Assembly: GCA_046348685.1 (NCBI GenBank)
Contig: JAXMDT010000006.1
Location: 1 to 64,000 of the forward strand
Length of the DNA: 64,000 bases
DNA from: JAXMDT01 sp046348685
GTDB taxonomy: Bacteria > Pseudomonadota > Alphaproteobacteria > Rickettsiales > UBA998
Reading direction: 5' to 3'
In this document: piece by piece, positions 8,275-16,725 of the stretch
How the letters are laid out: every line of letters starts with the position of its first letter
How positions within the stretch are numbered: position 1 is the first letter of the stretch
Notes under the pieces: generated by a model
Databases searched by the model: none
What the model was told of the DNA's origin: nothing
What the model saw: the letters and a program-made list of their open reading frames with translations, nothing else
Program-made: the position numbers and the translations under genes

Positions 8275-9229
8275 CATACTCCCCCACACTTTTCACGCGC
8301 TGGTGGAACTGCAATTTCTTCACATATTCCATCGGATTTTTGGGGGTGACGATGGCATTCGGGTCGTGGAAGACCATGTCGTGCGCCCGTGTCAGCAGGA
8401 AGCGCAGCGACGCGCCGCGTGCGAGCAGGGGCATGGCATCCATTTCCGCTTTGGTGAGGGGCTTTACCTGGTTATAGGCAGAGAGCAGCAATCCTGCTTT
8501 CGTGACGTTAAATTGCCCATGTTCGAAGCACCAGGCATTCATCGTGATGATAAGGTCGTAGATATAAAAATCCGTACAGGCGAAATAGAAATCGATGAAG
8601 CCGGAGAGCGTACCATCACGATAGAACACGTTATCGGGAAATAGGTCGGCGTGGATCACCCCGCGCGGCAGATCGGTATCTTTCGGCCAATGCGCTTCGA
8701 GGTAGGCAAGTTCGTCCGCAATCATCGCTGCAAGCCCCGGCTGAATGTCATCCGCCCTGTTGCCGATTTTTTCAGTGAGCGTGTGCCAGCCTGAGACCGA
8801 AAGATCGTTGACGCGCGTGCCGGAAAATCCCTCCGATGTCAGATGCATCTTTGCCATCATCGCGCCAAGCGGTCGCATATGTTCGTTGCGAATCGCGGCC
8901 GGGCTTTTGCCTTCCAAAAACGTAACGATCGCCGCCTTCTTTTCGCCCAGCGCATAGGTGCTTTCGCCCGATGTCGTATGCAGCGGCAGCGGGCAGGGGA
9001 TGCCATGTTCCGCGAGATGCTCCATGATGCCGAGGAAGAAGGGGATATCCTCCAGCCTCACGCGTTTTTCATAGATAGTTAAGATATATTTCGTTTCGCC
9101 GGTGGCGATCAGATAGTTGCTGTTTTCCACCCCTTCGGCGATGGCTTTTTTGTGCACAATTTTTCCCAGCGCATAGCTGTCAGCAATGCGCTGGATATCG
9201 TCGTCGGTCAGGTGCGTGTAAACGGCCAT
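8267..9229 (-). CDS. thrB: Homoserine kinase (ThrB, aminoglycoside-phosphotransferase-fold type)
   Basis: A 320-residue kinase that phosphorylates homoserine in threonine synthesis. It is the alphaproteobacterial/pseudomonad type with an APH fold, not the GHMP type. Seen in the sequence: the N-terminal YALGKIVHKKAIAEGVENSNY segment in parts, YILTIYEKR as the lysine strand, the Brenner-like HADLFPDNVFY catalytic loop, and GFIDFYFACTDFYIYDL as the metal-binding DFY region. The length is normal. The last codons and stop are formed by the family D repeat. thrB and rnhA are commonly neighbours in alphaproteobacteria, which supports the call. Confidence 0.93.
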   Translation of the reverse strand: MAVYTHLTDDDIQRIADSYALGKIVHKKAIAEGVENSNYLIATGETKYILTIYEKRVRLEDIPFFLGIMEHLAEHGIPCPLPLHTTSGESTYALGEKKAAIVTFLEGKSPAAIRNEHMRPLGAMMAKMHLTSEGFSGTRVNDLSVSGWHTLTEKIGNRADDIQPGLAAMIADELAYLEAHWPKDTDLPRGVIHADLFPDNVFYRDGTLSGFIDFYFACTDFYIYDLIITMNAWCFEHGQFNVTKAGLLLSAYNQVKPLTKAEMDAMPLLARGASLRFLLTRAHDMVFHDPNAIVTPKNPMEYVKKLQFHQRVKSVGEYGL

Positions 9230-9276
9230 GCACGACCCTTATGGGATTCGTGCATTTTTGTCACGCCTGATTCGCG

Positions 9277-9305
9277 TTCCAAAATCGGTTGACGCATGAT
9301 ATAAT
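9277..9305 (+). promoter_or_regulatory. Candidate sigma-70 promoter of the bactofilin gene
   Basis: TATAAT at 9300-9305 is a perfect -10 element. TTCCAA at 9277-9282 is a weaker -35 at a 17-base spacing. Transcription would start about 55 bases before the bactofilin ATG. The divergent thrB gene starts at 9229. Confidence 0.4.
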
Positions 9306-9368
9306 TGCGATTAAGCACAATAGATAACCCATAAAAAACGGTTCCCCGGCCAGCAAAGGAGAACACGC

Positions 9369-10007
9369 ATGTTTCGCCGCAAAGAAGATCTGCTTAACCC
9401 CGAAGAATACGATGCCGCCATCGATACAGGAGAAAAATCTATGTCCACCGCCACTGCACCCGCTCAACCCGCCGCCGCTAATACGAATGCCGCTCCCGCT
9501 GCATCGACGCCGGCAACCGCTCCGTCACCGTCCGCACCGGTAGGTCGCGCGCCGATGGCGCCCGCTACCCCGGCATTCCGTCCGCAAGGCGCGGGTATGG
9601 CGAAGCCGGGTGAAAACCGTGCATCCGCGCCGAGCGCGATTGCGAGCGGCAAGGGCAGCAAGCGTATACTGACGGTCGGTAACGACATCACCCTGAACGG
9701 TGAAATTGCCAGCTGCGATCGTATTGTGATCGAGGGCCGCGTCGATGCGATCCTGAAAGAAGTTCACACCGTGGAAATCGCCGAGAGCGGTTCCTTCAAA
9801 GGCAAAGCCGAAATCGAAGATGCAGAAATTTCCGGCGTGTTCGATGGCGAGCTCGTTGTGCGCAACCGCCTGACAATTTACTCCACCGGCAAAGTCCGCG
9901 GCAAAATCGCGTACGGTGAAATCGAGATCGAGCGCGGCGGTGAAATCACCGGCGAGATCGTCCACGGAGCAGCCGCCAGCGGTGCGAAGAAATCCGCTGC
10001 GGCATAA
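9369..10007 (+). CDS. Bactofilin (polymer-forming cytoskeletal protein)
   Basis: A 212-residue protein. Residues 1-90 are disordered and Ala/Pro-rich. Residues about 95-195 form the bactofilin beta-helix: ILTVGNDITLNGEIASCDRIVIEG, in parts, followed by repeating hydrophobic turns such as GSFKGKAEIEDAEISGVFDGEL and GKVRGKIAYGEIEIERGGEI in short runs. Bactofilins self-assemble without nucleotide and scaffold cell-wall enzymes or localised envelope structures. AAGGAG at 9355-9360 supports ATG 9369; ATG 9441 is a weaker alternative. It is followed by a degenerate family A repeat and a strong terminator. Confidence 0.92.
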   Translation: MFRRKEDLLNPEEYDAAIDTGEKSMSTATAPAQPAAANTNAAPAASTPATAPSPSAPVGRAPMAPATPAFRPQGAGMAKPGENRASAPSAIASGKGSKRILTVGNDITLNGEIASCDRIVIEGRVDAILKEVHTVEIAESGSFKGKAEIEDAEISGVFDGELVVRNRLTIYSTGKVRGKIAYGEIEIERGGEITGEIVHGAAASGAKKSAAA

Positions 10008-10015
10008 CTGACTTT

Positions 10016-10065
10016 GTCATCCCGGCCCCGTTCTTCAACGGGATAAACTCCGGCCGGGATCCACG
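10016..10065. repeat. Degenerate family A palindromic repeat
   Basis: It begins GTCATCCCGG and ends CCGGGATCCACG, like the 28-bp family A copies elsewhere. The centre is replaced by a secondary hairpin, CCCGTTCTTCAACGGG. It lies between the bactofilin stop and its terminator. Confidence 0.6.
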
Positions 10066-10075
10066 TCTTATAAAT

Positions 10076-10106
10076 AAAAAAGGGAGCCAAACCTGGCTCC
10101 CTTTTT
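10076..10106. terminator. Bidirectional intrinsic terminator
   Basis: AAAAAGGGAGCC and GGCTCCCTTTTT pair around a six-base loop. The A-run on one side and T-run on the other allow termination from both directions. It serves the convergent bactofilin and 10122-10784 genes. Confidence 0.88.
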
Positions 10107-10121
10107 GTTTTAGTATAAGAA

Positions 10122-10784
10122 TTATTTTGAGTTACCCTGTTTTTCTGCTCTACCTACGCATGTATTGAGACCGAATAATCCTGGCTCTAAATGGCCACCG
10201 TCTTTTATACACGCCACATCGCCACCTTTAGCGAGTGCTTCTGGGGCTTTACCGGCTGCACTCGCCGCACCTGCTATGCCATCGCGAGCCTTTGCAGCAT
10301 ATTCACCTAAAGTATCTGTTACGCGATCTTGAACAGCTGGCGTAGGCGTGTAAAACGATAAATCCACGCCTTTAACTGATTCAATTGCTCCGAGAAATTC
10401 GGGGGTACCAATCAAATGTTTTTGATCTGCTGAAATAACCGTATTTGGGTCAATGCCATTCGCTTTCGCAAATTCCGTTACGCCTGCCCGTGTTTTTGGT
10501 CCAACGGCACCTTGGCTTAAACCGAGTGCAGATTGTACTTCTTTCACTTCATTTGCGGTAAGTTCACGTGGCGCTTCTTCTCCGGTGATGGCACGAAGAA
10601 CAGAAGCTCCTGTTTCTTTTGCCTGATCATACCGACGAGCAGCTTCGTCTTTTAATTGCTGAGCGCGTCTATCGGCTTCTGCCTGTCCACCCGTAACTAC
10701 GTCTTCGCCTTTTTGGAGCGCACCTGTTGGATCAGCTTTTTTAATTGCGCCCCAAAGTGCACCAAGTGGATTATCATCAGCCAT
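10122..10784 (-). CDS. Orphan protein with peptidoglycan-binding-like segment
   Basis: A 220-residue protein with no signal peptide. Residues about 79-112 (EVQSALGLSQGAVGPKTR, then GVTEFAKANG) resemble the PG_binding_1 three-helix repeat. The N-terminus is helical and charged (EADRRAQQLKDEAARRYD), and a C-terminal Ala/Gly segment is followed by two cysteines. No family is recognised for the whole. Codon use is more AT-rich than in neighbouring housekeeping genes. A perfect-spacing direct repeat (GTGACGG/ATGACGG on the plus strand) lies upstream with a candidate -10 ten bases beyond it. Confidence 0.6.
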   Translation of the reverse strand: MADDNPLGALWGAIKKADPTGALQKGEDVVTGGQAEADRRAQQLKDEAARRYDQAKETGASVLRAITGEEAPRELTANEVKEVQSALGLSQGAVGPKTRAGVTEFAKANGIDPNTVISADQKHLIGTPEFLGAIESVKGVDLSFYTPTPAVQDRVTDTLGEYAAKARDGIAGAASAAGKAPEALAKGGDVACIKDGGHLEPGLFGLNTCVGRAEKQGNSK

Positions 10785-10829
10785 AATTTCCCCCTAAAAT
10801 TAATACTAAATTAGTTATACTTAATGTTT

Positions 10830-10847
10830 GTGACGGTATGATGACGG
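10830..10847 (-). promoter_or_regulatory. Pho-box-like 11-bp direct repeat upstream of the 10122-10784 gene
   Basis: On the minus strand it reads CCGTCAT-CATA-CCGTCAC, two half-sites exactly 11 bases apart. A candidate -10 (TATAAC, 10819-10814) follows after ten bases, the geometry of PhoB-activated promoters. The regulator is unknown. Confidence 0.45.
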
Positions 10848-10941
10848 GATTGAAAATATTTAAACATATGAAGTAATTCCATAATATTGGAATTATGGTA
10901 TTTGCGAATAGTCCCTTCCGGGAGATAATTTACTCATTATC

Positions 10942-11118
10942 ATGAATTCTGACGTTGTTCCTGTCGCTCGCCCGGGCAGCAATGGATTTGGCACGGCGTC
11001 AATGCAGCGTGAGGTCTCACCTGATCTCGCGCTGCCTGCCTTAACACGGCAGGTGGCGTGGGATAAATTTTTGAACGTTCCTATAAAACCATATCCCGCA
11101 TTATTGCGGGATCGCTAG
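10942..11118 (+). CDS. Possible 58-residue protein
   Basis: An uninterrupted frame from ATG 10942 to TAG 11118 in the ppdK downstream flank. The product would begin MNSDVVPVARPGSNGFG and end KPYPALLRDR. It has no signal peptide, membrane helix or motif I recognise. The nearest purine-rich sequence (GGGAG near 10919) is too far from the ATG to be a good ribosome site. The end of the frame runs through a palindrome. It may be a chance ORF. Confidence 0.22.
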   Translation: MNSDVVPVARPGSNGFGTASMQREVSPDLALPALTRQVAWDKFLNVPIKPYPALLRDR

Positions 11119-11167
11119 ACCCCGCAACGAGTGCGGCGCACGTCTGAATCTTAGGTTCAGGCCATTT

Positions 11168-13861
11168 TTACTTCTTCTGAATCGCCGCTTGCGCTGCCGC
11201 CAGGCGTGCGATCGGTACGCGGTACGGAGAGCAGGATACATAATTAAGTCCGGCTTTCTGGCAGAAACTGATCGAGCGCGGATCGCCGCCATGTTCGCCG
11301 CAGATGCCGAGCTTAATGTCACTGCGCGTTTTCTTGCCGCGTTCCGCTGCGAGCTGGATCAGCTCGCCTACGCCGTCCTGGTCGAGCGAGACGAAGGGGT
11401 CTACCTCGACGATGCCTTGTTTCTTATAAGCCTCGATAAAATTGGCCGAATCGTCGCGGCTGATGCCGAAGGTCGTCTGCGTCAGATCGTTGGTGCCGAA
11501 GCTGAAGAACTGCGCAGACTCGGCAATCTCACCGGCACGTAATGCGGCACGCGGTAGCTCAATCATGGTGCCGACAAGGTAATCGATCTTCTTGCCTTTT
11601 TCCTGCATCACCGCTTCGGCGGTTTTGTCGATCAATGCCTTCAGGATTTTCAGCTCGCTATGAGTCATGATCAGCGGGATCATGATTTCCGGTACAACGG
11701 GTGAGCCGTCAGTTGCATCGATCGCTGCTTCGAAAATCGCGCGCGCCTGCATCTCATAGATTTCCGGATAGGTGATCCCGAGGCGGCAACCACGGTGGCC
11801 AAGCATGGGGTTCGATTCCTTGAGTGCGCCCGAGCGTTGTTTCACATAGTCAACACTGACGCCCGCCGACTGTGCCACTTCTTTAATCTCGGCTTCCGAG
11901 TGCGGCAGGAATTCATGCAGCGGTGGATCGAGCAAGCGGATCGTCACCGGCAGGCCTTCCATGATTTTGAAAAGGTCGGTGAAATCCTGGCGCTGCATCG
12001 GCAGCAGTTTTGCGAGTGCGGCGCGACGCTGCGTTTCCGTTTCGGAGAGAATCATCTCGCGCATGCTGGAAATACGCGCAGCATCAAAGAACATATGTTC
12101 GGTGCGGCATAGACCGATGCCTTCGGCGCCGAACTCGCGCGCGGTTTTCGCATCGAGCGGAGTTTCGGCATTGGTGCGGACTTTCAGCGTGCGGACTTCA
12201 TCGGCCCACTGCATGAGCTTGGCGAAATCCCCAGAAAGGTTCGGCTGGATGGTCGGCACCTTGCCGAGCATGACTTCTCCCGTCGAGCCGTTGATGGTGA
12301 TGATCTCGCCTTCCTTGATCACTTTGCCGCCGGCTTTGAATTCGCCTTTCGCATAATCGATGGCAAGCTCTCCTGCACCGGAGACGCAGGGTTTGCCCAT
12401 GCCACGGGCAACAACTGCAGCATGACTGGTCATGCCGCCGCGTGCGGTCAGGATGCCTTCGGAGACATGCATGCCGTGAATATCTTCCGGGCTGGTTTCA
12501 ATGCGCACCAGCAAGACCGACTCGCCTTTCTTCGCCAGTTCCTCCGCCTTGTCCGAGGAGAAAATCACTTTACCGCATGCCGCGCCCGGTGAGGCAGGAA
12601 GGCCTTTGGCAACAATCGTTTTCGGCGCTTTCGGGTCGAGCGTCGGGTGCAGCAATTGATCGAGCGCCATCGGGTCGACGCGCATCACGGCTTCTTCCTT
12701 GGTGATGAGTTTTTCATCCATCATATCGACAGCGATTTTCACGCTCGCCGCGGCGGTGCGCTTGCCGTTACGGGTTTGAAGCATATAGAGCTTGCGGTTC
12801 TGCACCGTAAACTCAATGTCCTGCATGTCGCGGTAATGTTTTTCGAGTTTGTCGAAGACGGCTGCGAGTTGTTTATACACATCCGGCATGACTTCTTCCA
12901 TCGATGGCAGGTCACCGCCTTCGGCTTTGCCTTTGATAGTCAGCGGCTGCGGCGTGCGGATACCGGCGACGACATCTTCACCTTGTGCATTCACCAGATA
13001 TTCGCCGTAATAGGCATGCTCGCCCGTCGAGGGGTTGCGCGTGAAAGCAACGCCAGTGGCGCAATCATCGCCCATATTGCCGAACACCATCGACTGGACA
13101 TTGACCGCCGTACCCCAGCTTTCCGGAATATTGTGCAGGCGGCGGTAGGTATTGGCGCGGGCATTCATCCAGGAGTCGAAAACGGCCTGGATCGCTCCCC
13201 AGAGCTGCTCGGTCGGATCGGAAGGGAAGTCCTTGCCGAGTTCTTCCGCGACTTTGTCTTTGTAAAGCTCAACGATTTCTTTTAAATCGTTGGCGGAAAG
13301 CTCGGTATCGAGCGAGACATCCTTATCGCGTTTCAGCTGCTCAAGAATTTCCTCGAAGTGATAATGATCGACGCCCAGCACCACATCCGAATACATCTGG
13401 ATAAAGCGGCGGTAGCTGTCATACGCGAAGCGCGGGTTATTCGTTTTCTTGGCGAGGCCTTCCGTCGTCGCATCGTTGAGGCCAAGGTTCAGGATCGTAT
13501 CCATCATTCCTGGCATCGAGGCGCGTGCGCCCGAGCGCACGGAGACGAGAAGGGGATTAGCCGGATCGCCGAACGTATAGCCGGTGGAAGCTTCGATTTT
13601 TTTGAGGCCTGCCATGACTTGCTCATTCAGGCTTTCCGGCAACTTCTTGCCGTTAGCGTAATAGGCGACGCAGACTTCGGTGGTGATGGTGAATCCAGGG
13701 GGAACAGGCAGGCCGAGCGATGACATCTCCGCAAGGTTCGCGCCTTTGCCGCCGAGCAGGTCGCGCATGTCGACCTTGCCTTCGGACGTGCCGTCGCCGA
13801 AACTGTAGACGTATTTCGCGGCGTCGCTGCTCATTTTTTTAGCGGCGTTCGTGGTAGCCAT
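11168..13861 (-). CDS. ppdK: Pyruvate, phosphate dikinase
   Basis: An 897-residue enzyme that interconverts pyruvate, ATP and phosphate with PEP, AMP and pyrophosphate. Domains in order: an N-terminal ATP-grasp nucleotide domain (GGKGANLAEMSSLGLPVPPG near residue 38), a central swivelling phosphohistidine domain (GGMTSHAAVVARGMGKP, catalytic His), and a C-terminal PEP/pyruvate TIM barrel (GLCRTEHMFF, GTNDLTQTTFGISRDD, GICGEHGGDP). The length matches the family. A single start with the usual N-terminus fits. It lies just downstream of glyS on the same strand, so readthrough is possible. In alphaproteobacteria it supports gluconeogenic or anaplerotic PEP formation. Confidence 0.97.
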   Translation of the reverse strand: MATTNAAKKMSSDAAKYVYSFGDGTSEGKVDMRDLLGGKGANLAEMSSLGLPVPPGFTITTEVCVAYYANGKKLPESLNEQVMAGLKKIEASTGYTFGDPANPLLVSVRSGARASMPGMMDTILNLGLNDATTEGLAKKTNNPRFAYDSYRRFIQMYSDVVLGVDHYHFEEILEQLKRDKDVSLDTELSANDLKEIVELYKDKVAEELGKDFPSDPTEQLWGAIQAVFDSWMNARANTYRRLHNIPESWGTAVNVQSMVFGNMGDDCATGVAFTRNPSTGEHAYYGEYLVNAQGEDVVAGIRTPQPLTIKGKAEGGDLPSMEEVMPDVYKQLAAVFDKLEKHYRDMQDIEFTVQNRKLYMLQTRNGKRTAAASVKIAVDMMDEKLITKEEAVMRVDPMALDQLLHPTLDPKAPKTIVAKGLPASPGAACGKVIFSSDKAEELAKKGESVLLVRIETSPEDIHGMHVSEGILTARGGMTSHAAVVARGMGKPCVSGAGELAIDYAKGEFKAGGKVIKEGEIITINGSTGEVMLGKVPTIQPNLSGDFAKLMQWADEVRTLKVRTNAETPLDAKTAREFGAEGIGLCRTEHMFFDAARISSMREMILSETETQRRAALAKLLPMQRQDFTDLFKIMEGLPVTIRLLDPPLHEFLPHSEAEIKEVAQSAGVSVDYVKQRSGALKESNPMLGHRGCRLGITYPEIYEMQARAIFEAAIDATDGSPVVPEIMIPLIMTHSELKILKALIDKTAEAVMQEKGKKIDYLVGTMIELPRAALRAGEIAESAQFFSFGTNDLTQTTFGISRDDSANFIEAYKKQGIVEVDPFVSLDQDGVGELIQLAAERGKKTRSDIKLGICGEHGGDPRSISFCQKAGLNYVSCSPYRVPIARLAAAQAAIQKK

Positions 13862-13897
13862 GGGTCCCTCTCCAAGGTTGATTGTATTTTCTTGTTT

Positions 13898-15961
13898 TTA
13901 TACGTCCGCTATCAACCCGAAATTGGCGATACTGTCAAGTAATCCACGCACTTCCGAGAGCAATTTCAAACGGTTTTCGCGTATTTTTTTATCCTCGGCA
14001 TTAACCATTACGCCCACAAAAAACGCATCCACCGCAGGGCGCAGCGCCGCAACCCGTTGCATGACCTGAATATAATCTTCGTTTTTGAGTGAAGCGGCAA
14101 TATCGCTGCGGGTTTTTTCGAGTTCCGTATGCAGGGTTTTTTCCGCTGGCTCTGTCAGCAGGCTGCTATCGACCTTGCCAACATATTGCGTTTTATCTTT
14201 TTTCTCTTCTTTCTCGACGATGTTTACCGCGCGGCGGTAGCCCGCGAGCAGGTTTTTGCCGTCTTCCGTACCGATGAAGGACTGGATGGCGTTGGCACGG
14301 GCGATAAGGCGCACCAGATCGTCTTCCTTGCCGCCGTCAAAGATCGCCTCGATCAGGTCATGGCGCACACCTTCGGTTTTTAAAATCACCTTCAGGCGGT
14401 CGGAGAAGAAGGCAAGGAGTTCTTCAACCAATGCATCAGGCTTTGCTTGTTTGGCAAATGACGTGAGCGCAGTCTTTAGCATTTCACGCAGCGACAGGCG
14501 CAGCTTATTATCCAGAATGATACGAATGATACCAAGCGCCGAACGGCGGAGCGCAAAGGGATCTTTCGAGCCGGTGGGTTTTTCGCCCGCCGCAAAAAGT
14601 CCGCACAGGCTATCGAGTTTGTCGGCCAGCGCGACTGTGATCGCCAGCTTACTTTGCGGCAGCGCATCTTCCGCGCCTTGCGGTTTATAATGATCGCGAA
14701 TCGCGTCGGCGATATCAGTGGGAAGTTTCTGTTCAAGCGCATAGTAGCGGCCCATGACGCCTTGCAATTCCGGGAACTCGCCGACCATGCCGGTGACTAA
14801 ATCCGCTTTGCAGAGCGATGCTACTTGCTCCGCTTTTTTCGAATCAGCGCCGGTGATTTTGCTGAGCGATGCGCTGAGCGCGGTGATACGCTTTACCTTC
14901 TCGCCCATGCTGCCGAGCTTGGCGTGGAACAGCATGTCATCAAGGCCCTTGTTCCACTCGCCAAGCGGTTTTTTCTTATCCTGCTCCCAGTAGAATTTTC
15001 CATCTTCAAGGCGGGCACGGACGACGCGTTCATTGCCGGCGATGATCTTATTGCCATCGTCGCGGGCAATCATGTTGGCGGTGATGAGAAAGCGGTTGGA
15101 GAGCGAGCCGTCCTTGTTCAGGAGCGCAAAATATTTCTGGTGGTGGCGCATTTCCAGAATGGGCACTTCCGGCGGCAGCGCCAGAAATTCCTTATCGAAC
15201 GTTCCGACCAGCATGACCGGCCATTCGACGAGTCCGGTCACTTCATTCAGCAATCCTTCATCTTCTTTCAGCACAAGGCCGTGTTCATTCGCAATGTGAT
15301 TTGCTTCTTTCGCGATCCAGGCTTTGCGTTCTTCGGCGCTCGCAATCACGGACGCATGTTTCAACGCTTCGACGTACTCATTCGGATGCTTGATGGTAAT
15401 AGTTTCCTTCGAGAGGAAACGGTGGCCGCGTGTGGTATTGCCGGAGGTGACATGGCCGATAGTGAGCGGTACGACATCATGATCGAACAAGCAGATGATG
15501 GAGCGTAGCGGGCGCACCCAGCTCATTGGAGTGGCTCCCCAGCGCATGGATTTCGGCCAGGGGAAATCTTTGAGCGCGTTTTCGATGAGGCTGGTCAGCG
15601 CTTCTTTGGTCGGCTGGCCTTTTTGCTCAATCACCGCGAAATAGACCTGCTGGCCTTTGATGTCGCGCTTTTCTAATTGATCAACCGAAAGTCCGGCCGA
15701 TTTGCAAAAGCCTTCGATGGCCTGCGCCGGTGCTGAAACGTTCGGGCCTTTCTTCTCAACCGTCAGGTCAGGCTGCGCCGCGGGTACATCATGCGCGATA
15801 ATGGCGAGACGGCGCGGCGTGACAAAACTTTCGATTTTAGACGGCTTTAAACGCGCATCTTCCAATGCCTTGCTAATACGCGACTGCAATTCGCCAATCG
15901 CCGCTGCCTGCATACGGGCAGGAATTTCTTCGGAGAATAATTCGAGGAGGAGGCTAGGCAT
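13898..15961 (-). CDS. glyS: Glycyl-tRNA synthetase beta subunit
   Basis: A 687-residue beta subunit of the alpha2beta2 glycyl-tRNA synthetase, which attaches glycine to tRNA-Gly in protein synthesis. The N-terminus MPSLLLELFSEEIPARM is the family start. RGHRFLSKETI, MRHHQKYFALLNKDG and DKLDSLCGLFAAGEKPTGSKDPFALRR are family landmarks. The C-terminal anticodon-binding region follows. An upstream in-frame ATG would add 17 residues encoded by a family C repeat arm, so I place the start at 15961. The four-helix-bundle gene ends inside the first codons of glyS. This separates glyS from glyQ, with panD in between. Confidence 0.96.
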   Translation of the reverse strand: MPSLLLELFSEEIPARMQAAAIGELQSRISKALEDARLKPSKIESFVTPRRLAIIAHDVPAAQPDLTVEKKGPNVSAPAQAIEGFCKSAGLSVDQLEKRDIKGQQVYFAVIEQKGQPTKEALTSLIENALKDFPWPKSMRWGATPMSWVRPLRSIICLFDHDVVPLTIGHVTSGNTTRGHRFLSKETITIKHPNEYVEALKHASVIASAEERKAWIAKEANHIANEHGLVLKEDEGLLNEVTGLVEWPVMLVGTFDKEFLALPPEVPILEMRHHQKYFALLNKDGSLSNRFLITANMIARDDGNKIIAGNERVVRARLEDGKFYWEQDKKKPLGEWNKGLDDMLFHAKLGSMGEKVKRITALSASLSKITGADSKKAEQVASLCKADLVTGMVGEFPELQGVMGRYYALEQKLPTDIADAIRDHYKPQGAEDALPQSKLAITVALADKLDSLCGLFAAGEKPTGSKDPFALRRSALGIIRIILDNKLRLSLREMLKTALTSFAKQAKPDALVEELLAFFSDRLKVILKTEGVRHDLIEAIFDGGKEDDLVRLIARANAIQSFIGTEDGKNLLAGYRRAVNIVEKEEKKDKTQYVGKVDSSLLTEPAEKTLHTELEKTRSDIAASLKNEDYIQVMQRVAALRPAVDAFFVGVMVNAEDKKIRENRLKLLSEVRGLLDSIANFGLIADV

Positions 15962-16343
15962 CAACAGGTTCCAGGTTTCGGGTTTCAGGTTCCAGAGAGC
16001 GTAACAGTCCATTTAGCATGCGGCTAATCTCTGCTGTTTTATGAGTGAGTTCTTCCAATTTTTCACGAGATAAAAATTGAAGATCACAGGCTAAAATCAG
16101 TTGAGTTTCTAATTCAGCTAGAGAACCGGTGGCCACCCTTAGATGATATGTAAACTCTTTTTTAGATGAGCGGCATCTCCCTTCCGCAATATTGGATGGA
16201 ATAGAAATAGCTGCTCGCTGAATCTGCTGAGTAAGTGCATATATTTCTGTTTTAGGAAAGTCCTGGGTAGCCAAATATACTTCTTTCACAAGTAATCTGG
16301 ATTTTTTCCATACATCTAAATCCTGATACGAAAGAATGGTCAT
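15954..16343 (-). CDS. Four-helix-bundle protein (23S rRNA intervening-sequence / S23 type)
   Basis: A 129-residue helical protein of the four-helix-bundle family often encoded within 23S rRNA intervening sequences. It opens with SYQDLDVWKKSRLLVKEVY and contains ALTQQIQRAAISIPSNIAEG and ELETQLILACDL, the conserved landmarks. The biochemical role of this family is not established. The last residues (EPETRNLEPVDA) are encoded by the family C repeat arm. It starts in the ATGA overlap with the panD stop and ends inside the glyS start region. It has no obvious link to either neighbour, so it is best read as the cargo of a repeat-bounded insertion. Base composition is more AT-rich than its neighbours. 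Confidence 0.9.
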   Translation of the reverse strand: MTILSYQDLDVWKKSRLLVKEVYLATQDFPKTEIYALTQQIQRAAISIPSNIAEGRCRSSKKEFTYHLRVATGSLAELETQLILACDLQFLSREKLEELTHKTAEISRMLNGLLRSLEPETRNLEPVDA

Positions 16344-16383
16344 TTTTTCTTTCCCTGGAACCCGGCACCTGAAACCCGAGACC
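15966..16383. mobile_element. Family C cassette carrying the four-helix-bundle gene
   Basis: One arm at 15966-15993 reads CCAGGTTTCGGGTTTCAGG with flanking GGTTCC. The other at 16353-16383 contains GGAACCCGG and CACCTGAAACCCGAGACC, the inverse. The arms enclose the four-helix-bundle gene. One arm abuts the glyS start codon; the other lies in the 3' end of panD. Confidence 0.65.
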
Positions 16384-16723
16384 TATTCTTCTCATCGACG
16401 AGCACAATCGTCGGCTTCCATTTTTTTGCAGTCTTTTCTTCCATGCGGCAGAAGGCGCAGATGATGACGAGATCACCTTTCTGCACGAGGCGGGCGGCGG
16501 CGCCATTGACGGTGATTTCGCCGGAACCGGATTTTTTCCCGGCAATCGCGTACGTCGTAAACCGTGCGCCGTTGGCGATGTTCAACACATCGACCTGTTC
16601 ATATTCCAGAATGCCGGAGGCTTTGAGAAGGGCAGGGTCAATCGTGATCGAGCCCTCGTAATTGAGATCACTACCCGTGACGGTGGCGCGGTGCAGTTTG
16701 GTTTTAAGCAACGTGAGATACAT
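16340..16723 (-). CDS. panD: Aspartate 1-decarboxylase
   Basis: A 127-residue pyruvoyl enzyme that makes beta-alanine from aspartate for pantothenate and coenzyme A. The self-cleavage site is the G24-S25 pair in NYEGSITID, which generates the pyruvoyl serine. The core YEQVDVLNIANGARFTTYAI and LVQKGDLVIICAF follows the family pattern. The last dozen residues (RVSGAGFQGKKK) come from the family C arm and do not resemble a normal PanD tail, though total length is close to typical. It lies between glyQ and glyS, an unusual place, probably in one transcript with them. Confidence 0.95.
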   Translation of the reverse strand: MYLTLLKTKLHRATVTGSDLNYEGSITIDPALLKASGILEYEQVDVLNIANGARFTTYAIAGKKSGSGEITVNGAAARLVQKGDLVIICAFCRMEEKTAKKWKPTIVLVDEKNRSRVSGAGFQGKKK

Positions 16724-16725
16724 AA

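Larger units (their letters stand above)
10785..11167. other. 383-base intergenic region
   Basis: The left part is AT-rich and carries the promoter region of the 10122-10784 gene. The middle carries a 58-codon ORF (10942-11118), annotated separately with low confidence. Near 11095-11115 is the palindrome ATCCCGCA-TTAT-TGCGGGAT without a T-run. No RNA gene is recognised. The right part is the downstream flank of ppdK. Confidence 0.5.

Noticed and set aside
11795..11830. tRNA T-loop-like GGTTCGATTCC
   Set aside because: It lies in frame inside ppdK, without acceptor or anticodon arms around it; no tRNA was found in the window.
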